From Nepenthes gracilis (taxonomy: Eukaryota > Streptophyta > Magnoliopsida > Caryophyllales > Nepenthaceae), in contig BSYO01000005.1 in the NCBI GenBank assembly GCA_033239525.1, positions 25,030,519-25,094,518 on the forward strand: a stretch of 64,000 nt of DNA, read 5' to 3'. The translations under genes were made by a program, and so were the position numbers. This document shows positions 1-12,480 of this stretch, piece by piece (the first letter of the stretch is position 1; every line of letters begins with the position of its first letter). The notes under the pieces are model-generated. The model had not been told where the DNA came from. It worked only from the letters and a program-made list of their open reading frames with translations, and ran no database searches.

Positions 1-871
1 TATATAGAAAACAAAGATTTTTTTAAAAAAAAAAAAAATTAAAAGAGGTTCAACATATATTTGATTAAACAATTTAATTAAAGATTTTGTAGGCCAAGTT
101 ATTAGAGAGGACCTCCAATCAAAATGTCTCAATTTTTTTTTCTTTATCTCAAACTTTTTGTAGGAATCCGGGGAAAAATAAGCACTTTTGTTTAAATTTA
201 AGGCCCTCATAAAAAGGAAAAAAAAATTTTTTTAAAAAATATTTTTAGTTAATATAATATTTATTTATATATTTATTTATTATATGTAAAATTTTATGAG
301 ATTATATTATTTGAAGGATGGTCAAATTATCAAATTGTTTTACAGTTCAATATTATAAAATTAAATATTAATAATATATTTGAATTTATATTTAATAATA
401 TTTTGTCAAGAAATTTAGAAACTGTTTTTTTTTTTCATTTACTATTATCTTTATATCTTAATGAAAGTTAAGGAATTTAAAATTCATAGATTGTCTTCCG
501 ATTTTTTGGACCATAACTTTTTAAAATAAAACCCAACTGAAAGTTAACATTTTTACAATTCAAATACAAAAATTATCATTTGTTTCTTAAGAAAAAGCCA
601 TTCATTATTATTCATAACATATAACTAGAAATTTTATCATTTCTTAGATAAATAATAATTAATTTTTAAATCATATAGATGTTATTCTTTTTATCAAATA
701 TAATATTAATTAAAAAATAATATTTTTAAATAAATATAAAAAAATTATTAGATTATAATATCTAATTATTTTAATAAATTATTAATATATATCACGATAT
801 ATGTATCAATTTTAATAATATCAGTGTTAATAATATATAAATCTAGGTAAAACGAATGCTTTTTCACTTAC
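1..871 (-). other. TSB intron 3, 5' part (AT-rich, continues out of window)
   Basis: Starts at donor GTAAGTG read on the minus strand. It is very AT-rich with no exon-like TrpB sequence in any frame, so the next exon is outside the window or the gene is truncated. Confidence 0.6.
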
Positions 872-1305
872 CCAACAGCGGAAGAATGTGCGCCAACAAT
901 CTGGCCCTCAGCATCTTGCAGCAGGTAGCACATGGCGCCATGGTAAACTCCGACGTCTCCTTTAGAGAGGGTGGCCGAGTGCCTGCCGGTGTCCAGTCCG
1001 ACGCCGGCAGCCTCAACGCCGATCAACCTCACATCTTCATCGCCTACGAATTCATGAAACAACCCTACCGCGTTCGATCCACTCCCCACGCAAGCAAGCA
1101 GAACGTCTGGCTTTCCACCCCATTTCTCCATGGCCTGCCTTCTTGTTTCTTTTCCGATCACCGACTGAAACTCCCGGACGATGGTCGGACATGGGTGCGG
1201 TCCGACCGCCGAGCCCGGCAGGTAGTAGCTGGTCTCTAGGTTCCCAACCCACTCTCTGATTGCCTCTGAGGTCGCATCCTTGAACTTTCCATCCACCACC
1301 TTGAC
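872..1305 (-). CDS. TSB: TSB exon 3
   Basis: 144 codons plus 2 nt, from acceptor ATTAG (1310-1306) to donor GTAAGTG (871-865). It encodes [42 protein letters not shown], the phosphate loop GSGSNA, FHEFV and [16 protein letters not shown]. Canonical sequences read VHSGTATLKDA near the exon start and HSISAG at its end; here the first is shortened by three residues and the second reads HSSAVG. The next exon would be left of position 1 or is lost. Confidence 0.88.
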
Positions 1306-4300
1306 CTAATTGATCGTGGTGAATATCAAAATAAATATATAACAAAGGAAAAAAAAAAATTCTTATAGCTTGTTTAAAAATTTAATACAGAACTTGGTAA
1401 ATATCAAAAAGTAACCTTTTTTAAGAAATATCCAACTAAATTCAGAATATTATTTATTCGGAGCAAGATTTTAATTTACCCAATATTTGGGTATGATGGA
1501 TGGAAATAAGGTAAAACGAAATAAACATGATTTAATAGTAAGTATTATTGAAAATTAAATGAAAATAAATATTATGTTATCAAATTTTATAGGTGATAAC
1601 CGAGGTAGGTAGCAAGTTTCTGATAACAGCGGCCATTGAAGGTAGAATAATGTTTGACGTAGAAACAAAATAATTATTTTTAAAAGTTAAAATAGAATAA
1701 AAATATGGTTAAGTGTTTATATTTTTTATTTGATCAGCTATTTAAAACATATAAAATTTAAATTTAAATTAATTTTTTAGTATTTTATATATATAGTAAT
1801 AGCAAAAGAAATAATAAAAAAATATATAATGATAATTTTATCCTTACCAAATAAAAAAATATTTTAATATATATTAGAAGATTTGAAATAAATATGATCC
1901 AAATTTGATCGCCAGATCGACCTAATCTCACCGATTAAAAATTTTATAGGATTTGATAAAAATATATTAATATTATATACAGATACGGTTATAAAATTAA
2001 AGATGATTAATTTTTTAAGTTGCACATATTTATAGGTAAAAGTAATTAGTTTGGGTTGACTAAACCAGCCTATAAATTTTTTTTATAAATATATTTTTTA
2101 TTTTAAATAAATAGTAAGTATAAAAATTATTTTAATTTATTATATTTTTATATAATTAATAATTTTTATATAAATAATTTTTATTTAAATATATACTTAG
2201 TAATATTTTTATTTATGTAATATAATTTTTAAAATATTTTATATTTTGAGATATTTTTATATAACTATACAATTAAAAAAATTATTAAAAAATATTTATG
2301 TTCTTATCTAAATAGGCCTACTTTATATATATGGATATGTATGGTTGTGATTTTAGCTTGGGTCACGTCAATTTAATTTGATTTAAGAGTTATAAATTTT
2401 TATTTAAACTTAACATATATTAAATTTAAATTTAATTTTAATTAAATCTAATTAGATTAATAAAAAATAAAAAAATATCTTAAAATATTAGCTAAACAAC
2501 AAAATGATAATTCCACTTAAAATAACATAATAATAAAATTTCTATTTAATTCCACTAAACACTATATAAGAATAAGTGTTTTTATTGGTTTAGTTTTAAG
2601 AAAATTGCATCCTCCTAATATCAACTATTCTCAATTTTATAATAATAAATACTTATATAGAGAACAACTATTCTCTTTTTTTTAAAAATAAATTATGGTA
2701 TTAAGGATGAATTTAAAAATTATATTTTTGAAAAGATTTACACTAATTAAACTCCATTCTACTTTGTAGTTAAGGTTTTTTTAATCCACCTAACACCAGC
2801 AAAGGGGGGCTCCACAACTTAAGGAGACACACGACCCTTTAACTACCTCAACTGTTGGCTTAAAAACAAATAATTGAGATTAAAAAAATTAAAAAATACG
2901 ATATGATATTTTTATAATTTTTTTAATAATATAGATATTTTGAGACTTTATTCTTTTATAAAAAGTATTAAACAACTATTTTATATTTATTTTTATTTTA
3001 ATTATTGGATTATATTTATTTTTAACATTTAACAAATTTTCCGAAGATATTGGATGATTCACATGGTGGGCTAGTCATGAACCCATGAAGGAGATTTGAT
3101 GAAATTATGACATTAGTCTATTTTTACTATTTACTTAAAATAAAATAGTTGAAAGCCAAAATATAATTATTAATTTTCAGTTTAATTAGCTCCTCTTTTT
3201 GTTATTTATGTTTAGAGTCGTGTAAACTTTAATCATGACTGAAATTGCAGGAACACACAATTATACACACACAAAGGAAAAACAAAAGAAAATGAAGAAG
3301 ATGGAAGTTAATTACTTGAGCGCCCAACAATTTCATTAGCAGCACATTTGAGGATTGCCTCTCCATATCTTGAGAGCCCATGAAGATGGTGCAGTCAAGA
3401 GAGAGCTTAGCGCAGGCGGCCGCGGTCGCCACCCCGTGCTGGCCGGCTCCGGTGGGGGCGATAATGCTCCTCCTGCCAAGTCTTTTGGCAAGCATCGCCT
3501 GTCCGATGGCGTTGTTGATCTTGTGTGCACCACCGTGGTTGAGATCTTCCCTCTTCAGATAGATTTCTGGTCCATTGCCATTGACGCCGACCTTGTAGTG
3601 ATTTGTTAGCCTCTGGGCAAAGTATAGAGGTGTTTCCCTTCCAACATAGTCTCTGAGAGCCGTCTCAAGCTCCCCCTGCAGTAACACAAGTGAATAATAA
3701 TTAACTCAATATTTAGAAACTAAAATAAAAAAAATAAAATTATAATCAATAAAAAATTAAGAGTATTTTTTAATATTAATTTCATTAAATTTCTTTTAAT
3801 CAAGTTTTCTCAGTATAGATAGACAGCAGTGAGACCCTTATATAAAAGGGAGCAAAAACATGTCTTTTTTTAATTAAGTGTTCATATTTTGGCCAGTTAT
3901 TTACTATATGGATGAACTTAACATTTACAAACAAGGGATAAACACAATTGTTCAATTTCTCTCATGTAGTGAGATTTCTACCGGTTAGAATTTTTAAAAC
4001 TCATTGAGAGTATATTATCGGAAAATCATTAATCTTTTGAAAGACTTTATATTTTTATTTAATGATATTCTCGTGAAATGTTATAATAACTTCTTACCCA
4101 TAACCTATTAAATACATTATTTTATTTACAATTTTACAAAATTTTGATATACAATACGTACAAATTATAAAGATGTTGTTTTAACAAAAATCTCATCATA
4201 AAAAGAAGATTTTTAAATGTTCATAAAGAATCCAAATTTATAATTTGGAGGGTTAATATGAAGAGTGAACTCTTCAATAAATGTATGTGTTAAGAGGAGT

Positions 4301-5638
4301 CAGTTAGATGGTCTAATATATCATTATCAATTTTATTATAAATTAATTTTTGTTAGTTTATTTATTTCTGGTTTGAAATACTTAGAGGATCTTCCTCTCA
4401 AACTAATTGTTATTAAGAATTTTTTCTATTAACAAGATCATATATATATATATATTTTTTATATTTTTGTAAGTTTTTACTTACCTTGTTGTTGCGATTA
4501 TGGCCATATTGCTTTGAATTAGTGTAAAAGAGATGGGTCTATATGACGATTTAAGGAGTTTTTTTTTTGTTATGCCTATCATGCAATATTAAAATACAGT
4601 AATCAATATTACAAAATAGATGCTATACACGATAAAACTTAAGAGTAAAAATAAAAAAAAATAAAATTCAAATAGTTCTTGCTTAGCTTGTTTCCATACA
4701 GACAAATTTGCAATGAGTAAGTAGTGAATATTCAGTCCACATCATAATCAATGCAATTTCGAGCACGTTTTTGTTTATTCTTTTTATTTATTTAATGAGT
4801 AACTTTACAATTAACAGAAATAAATTAAGATTTTAATAAAAAGTTTAAAAAACTTGATTAAATGTAAAAATTCAAGATCTCTTTCTTTTGCCTCTCTAAC
4901 CAAAAATATTTTTTATCCATAAGAAAACCAAGTTGGCGCTTAAATGTTCTAGACTTTTATTTATTTCAATTAAATTCTCAGCAATTTTTCTTTTATTTTT
5001 TAAAATCCTAATCTCAATTTTAGTTTGCATATCAATTACATTATTAGTAAAAAAATAAATCTAATTAATTATATTTTGAGTGTTATATCAAAAATTTTAA
5101 AATTTTAAAAATTTGAAATAAAGTCAATTTCGAATTTCATAGTACAATAATTCTTGTGTGAAATTGTACGTAGAACAAAATCATGACACCAAAATAATAA
5201 GATAAGTTAAAATAGAACTGAAAAAAAAAATAAAAACAAAAAATATAATTAAAAAGCCAAAAAAAAAAAGAAGATTAATTTATTTGTTTAAAATATAAAA
5301 TTACAAACCCGAAAATGGGCATCGTCCATGGCTAGGTAGAACTCAGCTTCAAGGTGGGCCAGACACGCCACCAGTGTCTCAGGCACGTACTTGCCTCCGA
5401 ACCTCCCAAACTTTCCACTATTTTTAACCGCAGTTTCTTCCGGCAACGGCGACCTCCTAACAGCATCACCAGTTCGTAGCACCATCTCCCCGCCAACAGC
5501 CGCCTTTGCTCGGGTGGTGCGGCCTCTGCAGCACTTGATTAAGGAAGGATAGATGGATCTCTTGGGGGCCGTTGCTGAAGTTACAGACGTCGGAAAACTC
5601 TTCCCATGAACGAAGGAAGATTGGCTATTGCATGCCAT
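872..5638 (-). CDS. TSB: Tryptophan synthase beta subunit homologue, plastid, 5' partial gene (exons 1-3)
   Basis: Join of 5309-5638, 3316-3675 and 872-1305, all with GT/AG junctions; the 374 codons read through without a stop. TrpB is a PLP enzyme that condenses indole with L-serine to make tryptophan in the plastid. Visible family features: [13 protein letters not shown] at the start of the mature protein, [28 protein letters not shown] with the PLP lysine at residue 162, [20 protein letters not shown], and [14 protein letters not shown]. Plant TSB has about 470 residues, so roughly 95 C-terminal residues lie on exon(s) left of the window. Odd points: the catalytic Glu before TGAGQH is Pro (residue 184), the phosphate loop GGGSNA is GSGSNA (residues 304-309), and three residues are missing before KDATSEA. 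The exons are otherwise intact, so it may be a diverged paralogue or pseudoenzyme. The family call is firm; function is uncertain. Confidence 0.9.
1306..3315 (-). other. TSB intron 2
   Basis: A 2.0-kb intron bounded by GTAATT and ATTAG on the minus strand. It is AT-rich, and I see no gene or recognisable transposon in it. Confidence 0.75.
3316..3675 (-). CDS. TSB: TSB exon 2 (PLP lysine and active-site loop)
   Basis: 120 codons between acceptor TGCAG (3680-3676) and donor GTAATT (3315-3310), phase 0 at both ends. It holds the PLP Schiff-base lysine (codon 3520-3522) in the motif AHKINNA and the loop [11 protein letters not shown]. The residue before this loop, Glu in essentially all TrpB proteins known to me, is CCC (Pro) at 3454-3456. 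The GC content is much higher than that of the flanking introns. Confidence 0.92.
3676..5308 (-). other. TSB intron 1
   Basis: A 1.6-kb intron bounded by GTTTGT and TGCAG on the minus strand. It is AT-rich with homopolymer runs and no recognised element. Confidence 0.75.
5309..5638 (-). CDS. TSB: TSB exon 1 (transit peptide and start of mature protein)
   Basis: 110 codons ending in phase 0 at donor GTTTGT (5308-5303). The start MACNSQSSF is preferred over an in-frame Met 19 codons upstream (5695), because the TATA box at 5700-5710 would put transcription start at about 5675, downstream of that Met. Residues 1 to about 50 are rich in Ser, Thr, Arg and Lys and poor in acidic residues, as in a chloroplast transit peptide. 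The mature TrpB part begins near [13 protein letters not shown]. Confidence 0.88.
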
Positions 5639-5699
5639 GGTCAAATCTTTGTTAGGTTTGCGAGGAGGAGAGGTTTGATGTTTTGAACAGGGCAAAAGC

Positions 5700-5710
5700 G
5701 GTATTTATAG
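5700..5710 (-). promoter_or_regulatory. TATA box of the TSB gene
   Basis: The minus strand reads ctataaatacc, 62 nt upstream of the chosen ATG at 5638. This is normal spacing for a TATA box and short 5' UTR, and it makes the upstream in-frame Met at 5695 unlikely to be transcribed. Confidence 0.6.
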
Positions 5711-8350
5711 TGACACCTCCTCCCCTCCAAAAAAAATAAAAAATAAAAAATAAAAAAATGTGGCAAAAGGCAAATTGTGTGGAGGAGTTTGCTGATAGAT
5801 GACACCGAACTGCAGATACCATAATGGCTTTACCACTGGCCAAGAGTTTTTTGATAAGTCCAATATAAATATGGACAAATAAAAAATAAGATTTAACTAG
5901 TAGAAAGGTCCAATTTGACGGTGAGGCTCAAAGAGTCTCGTGCAAAGCCTAATACCCCGAGATAGATCCCTGATTGGACACGTCGCACCTAGGCTCATTA
6001 GATAGCTCTTAACATACGCCCAATCATAGTTCGCATGCGTCTTTCCCCTCGATAGCGACAAACTATTAACGATATAGGGGGGGAGAGGAAGTAGATTAAG
6101 GAGGTCTTTATCTAGGACTATTAACAGTTTCTTCTTCTTTTTTTTTTTTCTTTTTTTTTTCTTTTTAATTGAATTATGAGGGAAGACAAACCCATATAAT
6201 TAAATATAAATTACACAATTAAATTTACTTTGAAATTTGTATAATTAAATATAAATTACACAATTGAATTTACTTTGAAATTTGGTTATTCTCAACAAAG
6301 AAAAAGATTACAAGATCTTATATCCAAAATATATATAATACTTGAAATTCGAGTTCAAACAACTCCCACTGGGTCGATTTCTTCACGACAACAATACACT
6401 TGGAAAAAAAATATGACAATTAATTTCAATTGTATATTAATTATCAAAACTAGAAGTATATAAATTTTAACAATTAAACAATATAATATAATAAAAATAA
6501 AAAATAACAAATAATACTTTCTGTATATGAGCCAAAACAACATAAGCAAAATCAATGAATTATGAAAAAAGAATCAACCTTAATTGAATGACTAAAACTT
6601 TTCCTACTTTTCTCTCTTTTTGTTGTAGTGTTCTTATGGGTGACAATGCCTCAAGTGTAACCCTAAAATAGAACATGGATAACATATTCACCTCTGGTCT
6701 ATTATGATTCCGATATGAGTCGATAATAATAAAAATATTAACATAAAAATTATTCATAAATAATCATAATCTAATAATAAAAAATAGGGTTAGACTTTGC
6801 ATACCAATATCACAAGTAATGTAATTAAATATGAATCGCAATAGTTATAAGATTTGCCATACAGTTTTCGTTTGACCTCTAAATAATATTTTACTTATTA
6901 CTTAATTTGTAAATCTCTACAAAAAAGTATCTAATTAAAATGTTCAAATATTTAACAATAGAAAACCATACATGGCTTCATTTTGACACATGGGCCCAAA
7001 AATTTAAATTGTAAAATTTAAAAATATATAAATTCATTATAGTACATAAAATCTAAACAACTCAAAGTACTACAAATATAAATTAAATAAAAATTTTTAA
7101 CAATCTTTTTGTTTATATCTTGTAAGAATCCATACTCTACTAATTTAAAAGATATTTTAAAAATATCAAAAGCATGAGTAGACCAAAATATGTCAAACAA
7201 TGAAAACCGATAATTTGCTTATTGATTAATTAAAAGAAAATTTTTTAAAAATGAGTTACTCATATTTTAATAAGTTGAGGCCAATATATTGTTATTCAAG
7301 ATCCGTTTAGGAGCCATCTGTATTATCTTATGAACAAAATCAAGTCTCACTTTCTTTTTTTTTTTTTTAAATCATGAATAATAAGTATATTATTTAAGTG
7401 TGTTTAACATGTTAAAATAAGTTTGAATATAAACTATTGATTTTTTTGCAATAGTTTTCATTTGTCGAATGGTGAATTTTATAATAAACATATAAAAATT
7501 TTTTAGTATTTGATAAAAATACAAACTCAATTTATATCATAAAATAGTGTTCAAATCAAATGACTGTAAAAAAAAAAAAAAGCATGTAAGGTAAAATGCA
7601 CCAAATATTTCATACTTTCATTTACAATATCTCAATATAAGAATATATATTTTTTTAAAATACCTACATATTTAGTATAAATAAATAAAAATTTTAAATA
7701 TTTAATAAAACCCATCAAAACTTTAAAATATTCAGTAAAATTTATATAATGTAATAATACTCATGGAAACTTACATATACCTTTAAATGAAAATTAAAAG
7801 TAAAATCAGAAATTCAAACAATAGATCAAAAAACAAATATATGTACTTATCTTAAATATTAAATTTATCAAATTTAATATAAAATAATTTTAAAATTCTT
7901 TTATTTCTCTTTCTCTCTTCATTCCTTCTATTTATTTATCTTTTATTCTTTTTTTCATGATAGAAGTTGGAAAAAGAAGACATATATTCAATAGGCGCAG
8001 GAGCAATGTTAGATGTACATTAGGTGTCATACTCATCTACATGCATGCATGAGCAATATATCAGGTACATCTCAGGTGTGACTCATTTTATCTGAACCAC
8101 GCATGAGCGCACTATACGTGGGTTACAGGCATGAACATTTTGTCTAAAACATGTATGAGTATAACATTATGCACACCTCATGTATGAAACTTCTACCGAA
8201 AATATATACATGCACTGCACTTATGCTTATTAGACACCGTTTTTATTTTCTCAAATTTTAATTTTTATTCAAAATTTTATTATATATATATTTTTTATAT
8301 CAATATATATTAAACATAAATTAGAAAATCAAATTTTACACGGCCAACGA
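5711..8350. other. Intergenic AT-rich region upstream of TSB
   Basis: No supported gene. About 5885-6080 is a more GC-balanced island without a coding match, possibly an old transposon scrap. 6196-6285 is a small tandem duplication. 7975-8240 holds repeated gcatgagc / tgtgactcat-like words. The short open frames here are AT-rich chance frames. Confidence 0.5.
6196..6285. repeat. 45-bp tandem duplication
   Basis: Two adjacent 45-bp units, starting at 6196 and 6241, that differ at about one base (acaattaaattt versus acaattgaattt). Near-identity suggests a fairly recent slip or duplication. Confidence 0.85.
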
Positions 8351-8358
8351 CTAGAATC

Positions 8359-9115
8359 TGTTGGGTTCAGTACCCAGGGTCCCCAATCCACCGGGTAAAA
8401 AGAATAAGTACTTGACCCGGGAAGATAAGTGTACGGAGTCGAGAATGATCACAAAGACCCGAGAGAAGATCTCAAAATAGCGGCAGAACGTCCCGAGGGC
8501 TTTGTAGCCCGAGAGCCCTCATCGACTTTGAAGTCCGCGGATCCAGTAAAAAGCGAGACTTATCCAAAGGTCAAAGTTTCACCGCACGAGGACTCTTCAA
8601 GACGTCCGAGAATGCCACATTCGAACTTCATAAACGCCCAAAAGACGATAAAGTCTCTGCACAATATCGCCACCACCGCCAGAATCGACACAAGATCCCA
8701 CATTCCCGGCAAATACGGCACGAAACGCCTCGGCGGCCAAAAGTTGTCCATTCACGATTAACAACACCTCGACAGGCAGCAGACGCCGAGAGAGTAGTGG
8801 CCACTGGCACCTAGCGGCCAACTAACATTTTCTCCTATAAATATCCCACTTGGGGCATCGATAGGGACCGAATTTTTCCTTAAGCAAGAAAGAGAGAAAA
8901 AGCACAAATTCAAAAGCGGCAGGTAAAACCCGTCCACGGTTCTCTGACACCATCTTGTAAACAGCCGATATCAAACTTAGTGAAATCTTCTCCAGCCGTG
9001 CCTCGTGGTTTTCCTTTCTCATTCAAGAGAAGGTTTCACGTAAAAATATCGTGGTTCAATCTCTATTCTCTCACACTCAATCATCACCTCATTTGTGTTG
9101 CTGGACCTCGAAAAT
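8359..9115 (+). repeat. 5' LTR of the Tat-like element
   Basis: About 757 bp, starting TGTTGGGTTCAG. It aligns along its whole length with 17686-18440, sharing the words ccccaatccaccgggtaa, aagataagtgta and ccactggcacctagcggcc. The 3' boundary is approximate because the last ~20 bp differ between the two copies. Confidence 0.85.
8835..8844 (+). promoter_or_regulatory. LTR TATA box (5' LTR)
   Basis: ctataaatat preceded by ttttct. The same motif is kept in the 3' LTR at 18158-18167. It is the probable pol II promoter of the retrotransposon, about 280 bp before the LTR end. Confidence 0.6.
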
Positions 9116-9132
9116 TGCAAACTATGACATCA

Positions 9133-9149
9133 TGCGCCGTCTGGGAATC
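9133..9149 (+). other. Primer-binding region of the Tat-like element (degenerate)
   Basis: tgcgccgtctgggaatc lies about 20 bp after the 5' LTR. It resembles the tggcgccgtctgtgggaat sequence common after the 5' LTR of plant Ty3/gypsy elements, with losses. Confidence 0.45.
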
Positions 9150-9839
9150 TTGGATTAAAAGTCAAGTTCTCATCCTCATAAACACATTCTAAACACACTC
9201 AACAAAGATCAACAATCAACAAGCACTAAAAGTGGTAAGCACTGAGCACAAGCGAGTGCCCTGCAAAGAGCCACGGCTCACAATCCTCGTAGGGACGCCC
9301 CCTAACCTCATACGGCTGGTATTGAAACCACTGCGATCCCGCCGTGAGGGGATTGCAAAGGTGACGAGATGCACAAAGCCTTCATCGCTCTTTGCACGAA
9401 TAGACAAGAAGGAAAGGAGAGCCTTCCGGGGATCCCAGCGAGATATCCTGGTAGGGGGGAAGGCACGAAACGACGCGACGGGCGCCCCACCCACCGAGAT
9501 CTACCAAGGATGTGTCGCCTCAGCGCGGGGGCCCCTCGCGGCCGTAAGAACGCCGAGACCCCGATCCCGGGGCAGCCAGGAGTATCGCGCGTGGGAGATA
9601 GCGGATGCGCCTGTGTCCCTACAAAAGATCCAGTAAGGACCTCTGAGAGGAGTGCACCGGCAAATTTCACGAGTTGAGGCACTTCCTCAACGCAAAAAGG
9701 CGACCCAGCTCCACCACCCGTGGAGGAAAAATTGGAAAAGTATGGGAACCGTGTTCGAGAGAGAGCAACGTGGAGCAAGGCCCCGCACTCTCCGCCTCAC
9801 CACCGGGACGTTAGACCGAGGGCACGCCCTCGAAGTTCA

Positions 9840-10330
9840 AAATGCCCAATGAGGCATACGATGGGAGCGCCGATCCCATGGATCACCTCAACATGTTCCG
9901 AGAGCACCTCGAGCCTCCAAGGGCTTGATGAAACGGCAATGTGCGATTACTTCCCCTTAACGTTGAAAGGGGACGCCAGAGTTTGGTTCTATAGGATGCC
10001 CGCTGGCTCCATCAACACCTTCGCGAACCGGCGCGCCGTCTCCACGGTTCGCCTCCAAAGCAGAGGAGGGTGAGAAGCGGCCAGCATCTCACCGCGTGTA
10101 GCTGTGGTGCTGGAGAGCCTCGAGAGGCTTCCCGGCTGTGTTCGTGTCCGAGGCCGACAGATCCCTAAGTCGTCGATGGCGTGAAGCCGAATGCCTTCCC
10201 CCTGGCCCGAGGGGGTTCTCTTCAAGCACCTTATCCATAAGGGCCCCGTACTTTCGAAGAGGTCGAGTCCATAGCGAGGGCCTATATTGCGGCGAGGAGG
10301 CGACCAAGCAAAGCGCCAAAGAAGGAGCGA
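9840..10330 (+). pseudogene. gag remnant (retrotransposon gag domain)
   Basis: Plus-strand frames give MPNEAYDGSADPMDHLNMF and, one frame over, DETAMCDYFPLTLKGDARVW followed by FYRMPAGSINTF. This is the typical plant Ty3/gypsy gag core (capsid that packages element RNA). Frameshifts occur about every 50-100 bp, so no capsid protein can be made. The stretch from 9190 to 9840 is the leader and gag N-terminal region, also broken. Confidence 0.8.
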
Positions 10331-10819
10331 GGACTACCGCCCGAGGACAGAGGAAGTGAAGAGGAAGGCTCTGGGATTATCGCGATCCCTGCGCGCCGGC
10401 TGCATCAAAAGCACCACAAGCCCGAGACGCCCACGCGTAGAGACGTTTCTCCCAACACGCCTCACCCCCGAACGATACGCGGACCAACGCGGCATGCAAA
10501 TTCGAGGGGAAAGTTTGTGAAGTGGCCCACGCCCAAGAATCCACGACAGGCGACCAGACGGTTCTACGCGATTTCCACCGCTACAGCAGGACACGCGATG
10601 TACAAGACGCAAATGCTGCACAGGGAGATCGAGAGCCGATTAAGAGGCCACCTCAACCGTTTCTCGGCAACGGCCTGGACGCTCTTCCTGAATAGTCTTG
10701 CGAACCCGAGGCCGACCCACCAAGGAACAGTGGTGGTCACGGAGTTATCAACATGGTGTCCACCCATCCACCGGGAAGCGATTGGCCGAGATCACGCCGC
10801 ATCAAAGAGGCCATGACTA

Positions 10820-11060
10820 GCTCCGAGATGACATCATATGTTTTGGTAAGGAGGACATGGCCCATGTAATCTCCCCCATTCTCGACCCCCTTGTTGTAAT
10901 CGCTACTGCTTCGGATGGAGTAAATGACTTCCATCCAAGCGGTATTTGTCGATAATGGAAAGTTCTCGCACTTGCTTTATTTCGATACTTATCAAAAGCT
11001 AGGACTAAAAAGAGACCAAACGAGGCCCGAGAGGCCACCAGACGGCTCGACAACGAGCCA
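10820..11060 (+). pseudogene. Retropepsin (protease) remnant
   Basis: The plus strand reads DDIICFGKEDMAHVISP, then after small indels AVFVDNGKFSHLLYFDTYQK, then LGLKRDQ. This matches the D-x-G protease of plant Ty3/gypsy elements, where the usual text is VLVDNGSSADVLY. Broken by indels; it sits between gag and RT as expected. Confidence 0.65.
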
Positions 11061-11599
11061 TCCGTCGAGGGGCATCGTGCCGAGGTCACCTTAGGGATAT
11101 CCGAGGATCGCTGGGTCCAAGGTCCTCACCTTCTTGGTGGTGGACCTCCCGCCTTTATAACGCAACCCTGACGCCACGGCTGGCCACCTTGGTGACTCCT
11201 CCATCCCACATCCGAAAATGAAATTTTCAACTCCATTGGAGTAGGGAAGTCCTTGGCGAGCGATTGGCCGGGAGAACGTGTTTTTATCCACAGTCACACG
11301 GACTCCCCTTCCCTAACCAATGGAAGACTCTCGACCTCGGACGGGCGACCCTCCAACAAGCACAGGTAGGTGAACCCACCGTAAAAATCCAACGGATCCC
11401 GAGGATCCCGAGAGATGCGCCCAGATTGAAGCTCTCTCGCCGAGTCCGTCCGAGAAAGCCTCACGACTCTCTTAAAAGAGAACTCGGACGCTTTGCTTGG
11501 TCCTCATGACATGCCGGGGATTTCCCAAAACCATAACTCACAGTCGGGTGTGGATCCCCACCACAAGCCTCGTTAGATAAAAGCGCAGAACTATTCAAC

Positions 11600-12480
11600 T
11601 AAAAGCCGATAGCTATCCGAGAAGAAGTGAAGAAGCCTGACGCTGGATTCATCCGGGAGGTGCAAAGATCTTGACCGGTTCTCCAACGTGGTCATGGTGA
11701 GAAAAGCAAATAGAAGTGGAGGATGTGCGCGATTTCACACTCAACAAAGTCATTCGAAATACAACTTTCCACTTCCCGCAGTAGACCGGGTGGTGGACTC
11801 CACCCAGTGGCTACATGAGCCGCTCGCTTCATGGACGCTACTCCGGATATAAACGTATCAAGATGCACGCGGAGGACGAGGAGCATACATCATTCATGAC
11901 CGACCAGAGCACGTCATCACAGTAAAGTAATGCCGGTCTCAAGAACGCCGGCGCGACATACCAGCCGCTCACAACAAGATCTTTGAAACCGGGGACAAGG
12001 CAAATGTAGAAGTTCATGTCGACGACATGCTCGCCAAAACCACTTAGTGAAGTCATCGAAGACTTGGCAGAGACCTTCCGAGTGCTCCGAGCACACTAAT
12101 GAAGCCGAACTCAGCAGAGTGCACCTTTGGGGTGTCGTCCTAAGTTCCTCGGCTTCATAGTGTCACAACGTGGAATCGAGGCGAACCCGAGAAGATCCAG
12201 CCATCTTGGGCATGAAGTCCCCTGGACCGTGAGGGACGTCCGAGGCTCAATACGACGAGTGGTCGCCCTCTCCCGCTTTCCTAGCCAAATGTACCGAGAA
12301 GCATCCGCCATTTTTCAAGGCACTCAGGGACCGAAACCCAAGGGTTTCGCCTCGGCGGTGGAGTGCCGAAGAAGCGCCCGGGGGCTCGGCGTACTTAGCC
12401 AATCCTCATCTCCCCGGCCTCCCGCTACTGGGAGAGGAACTCTATTTGTACTGCTGACCGCCGAGCCCTAGGGTCGGTCC
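11600..12480 (+). pseudogene. Reverse transcriptase remnant
   Basis: Fragments in shifting plus frames: a DAGFIREV-like start at about 11640; GLKNAGATYQ at about 11935-11965; then KIFE and VDDMLAKTT, which contains the catalytic VDD, at about 12010-12045; then KPNSAECTFGV and KFLGFIVSQRGIEANP at about 12100-12195. The order matches gypsy RT. Many frameshifts; not functional. Confidence 0.8.

Noticed and set aside
856..1239. 127-codon plus-strand frame opposite TSB exon 3
   Set aside because: Shadow of the real minus-strand exon, which carries the TrpB motifs and splice sites.
5639..5695. Upstream in-frame Met (MPCSKHQ) as the TSB start
   Set aside because: It lies only 5 bp downstream of the TATA box, upstream of the expected transcription start.
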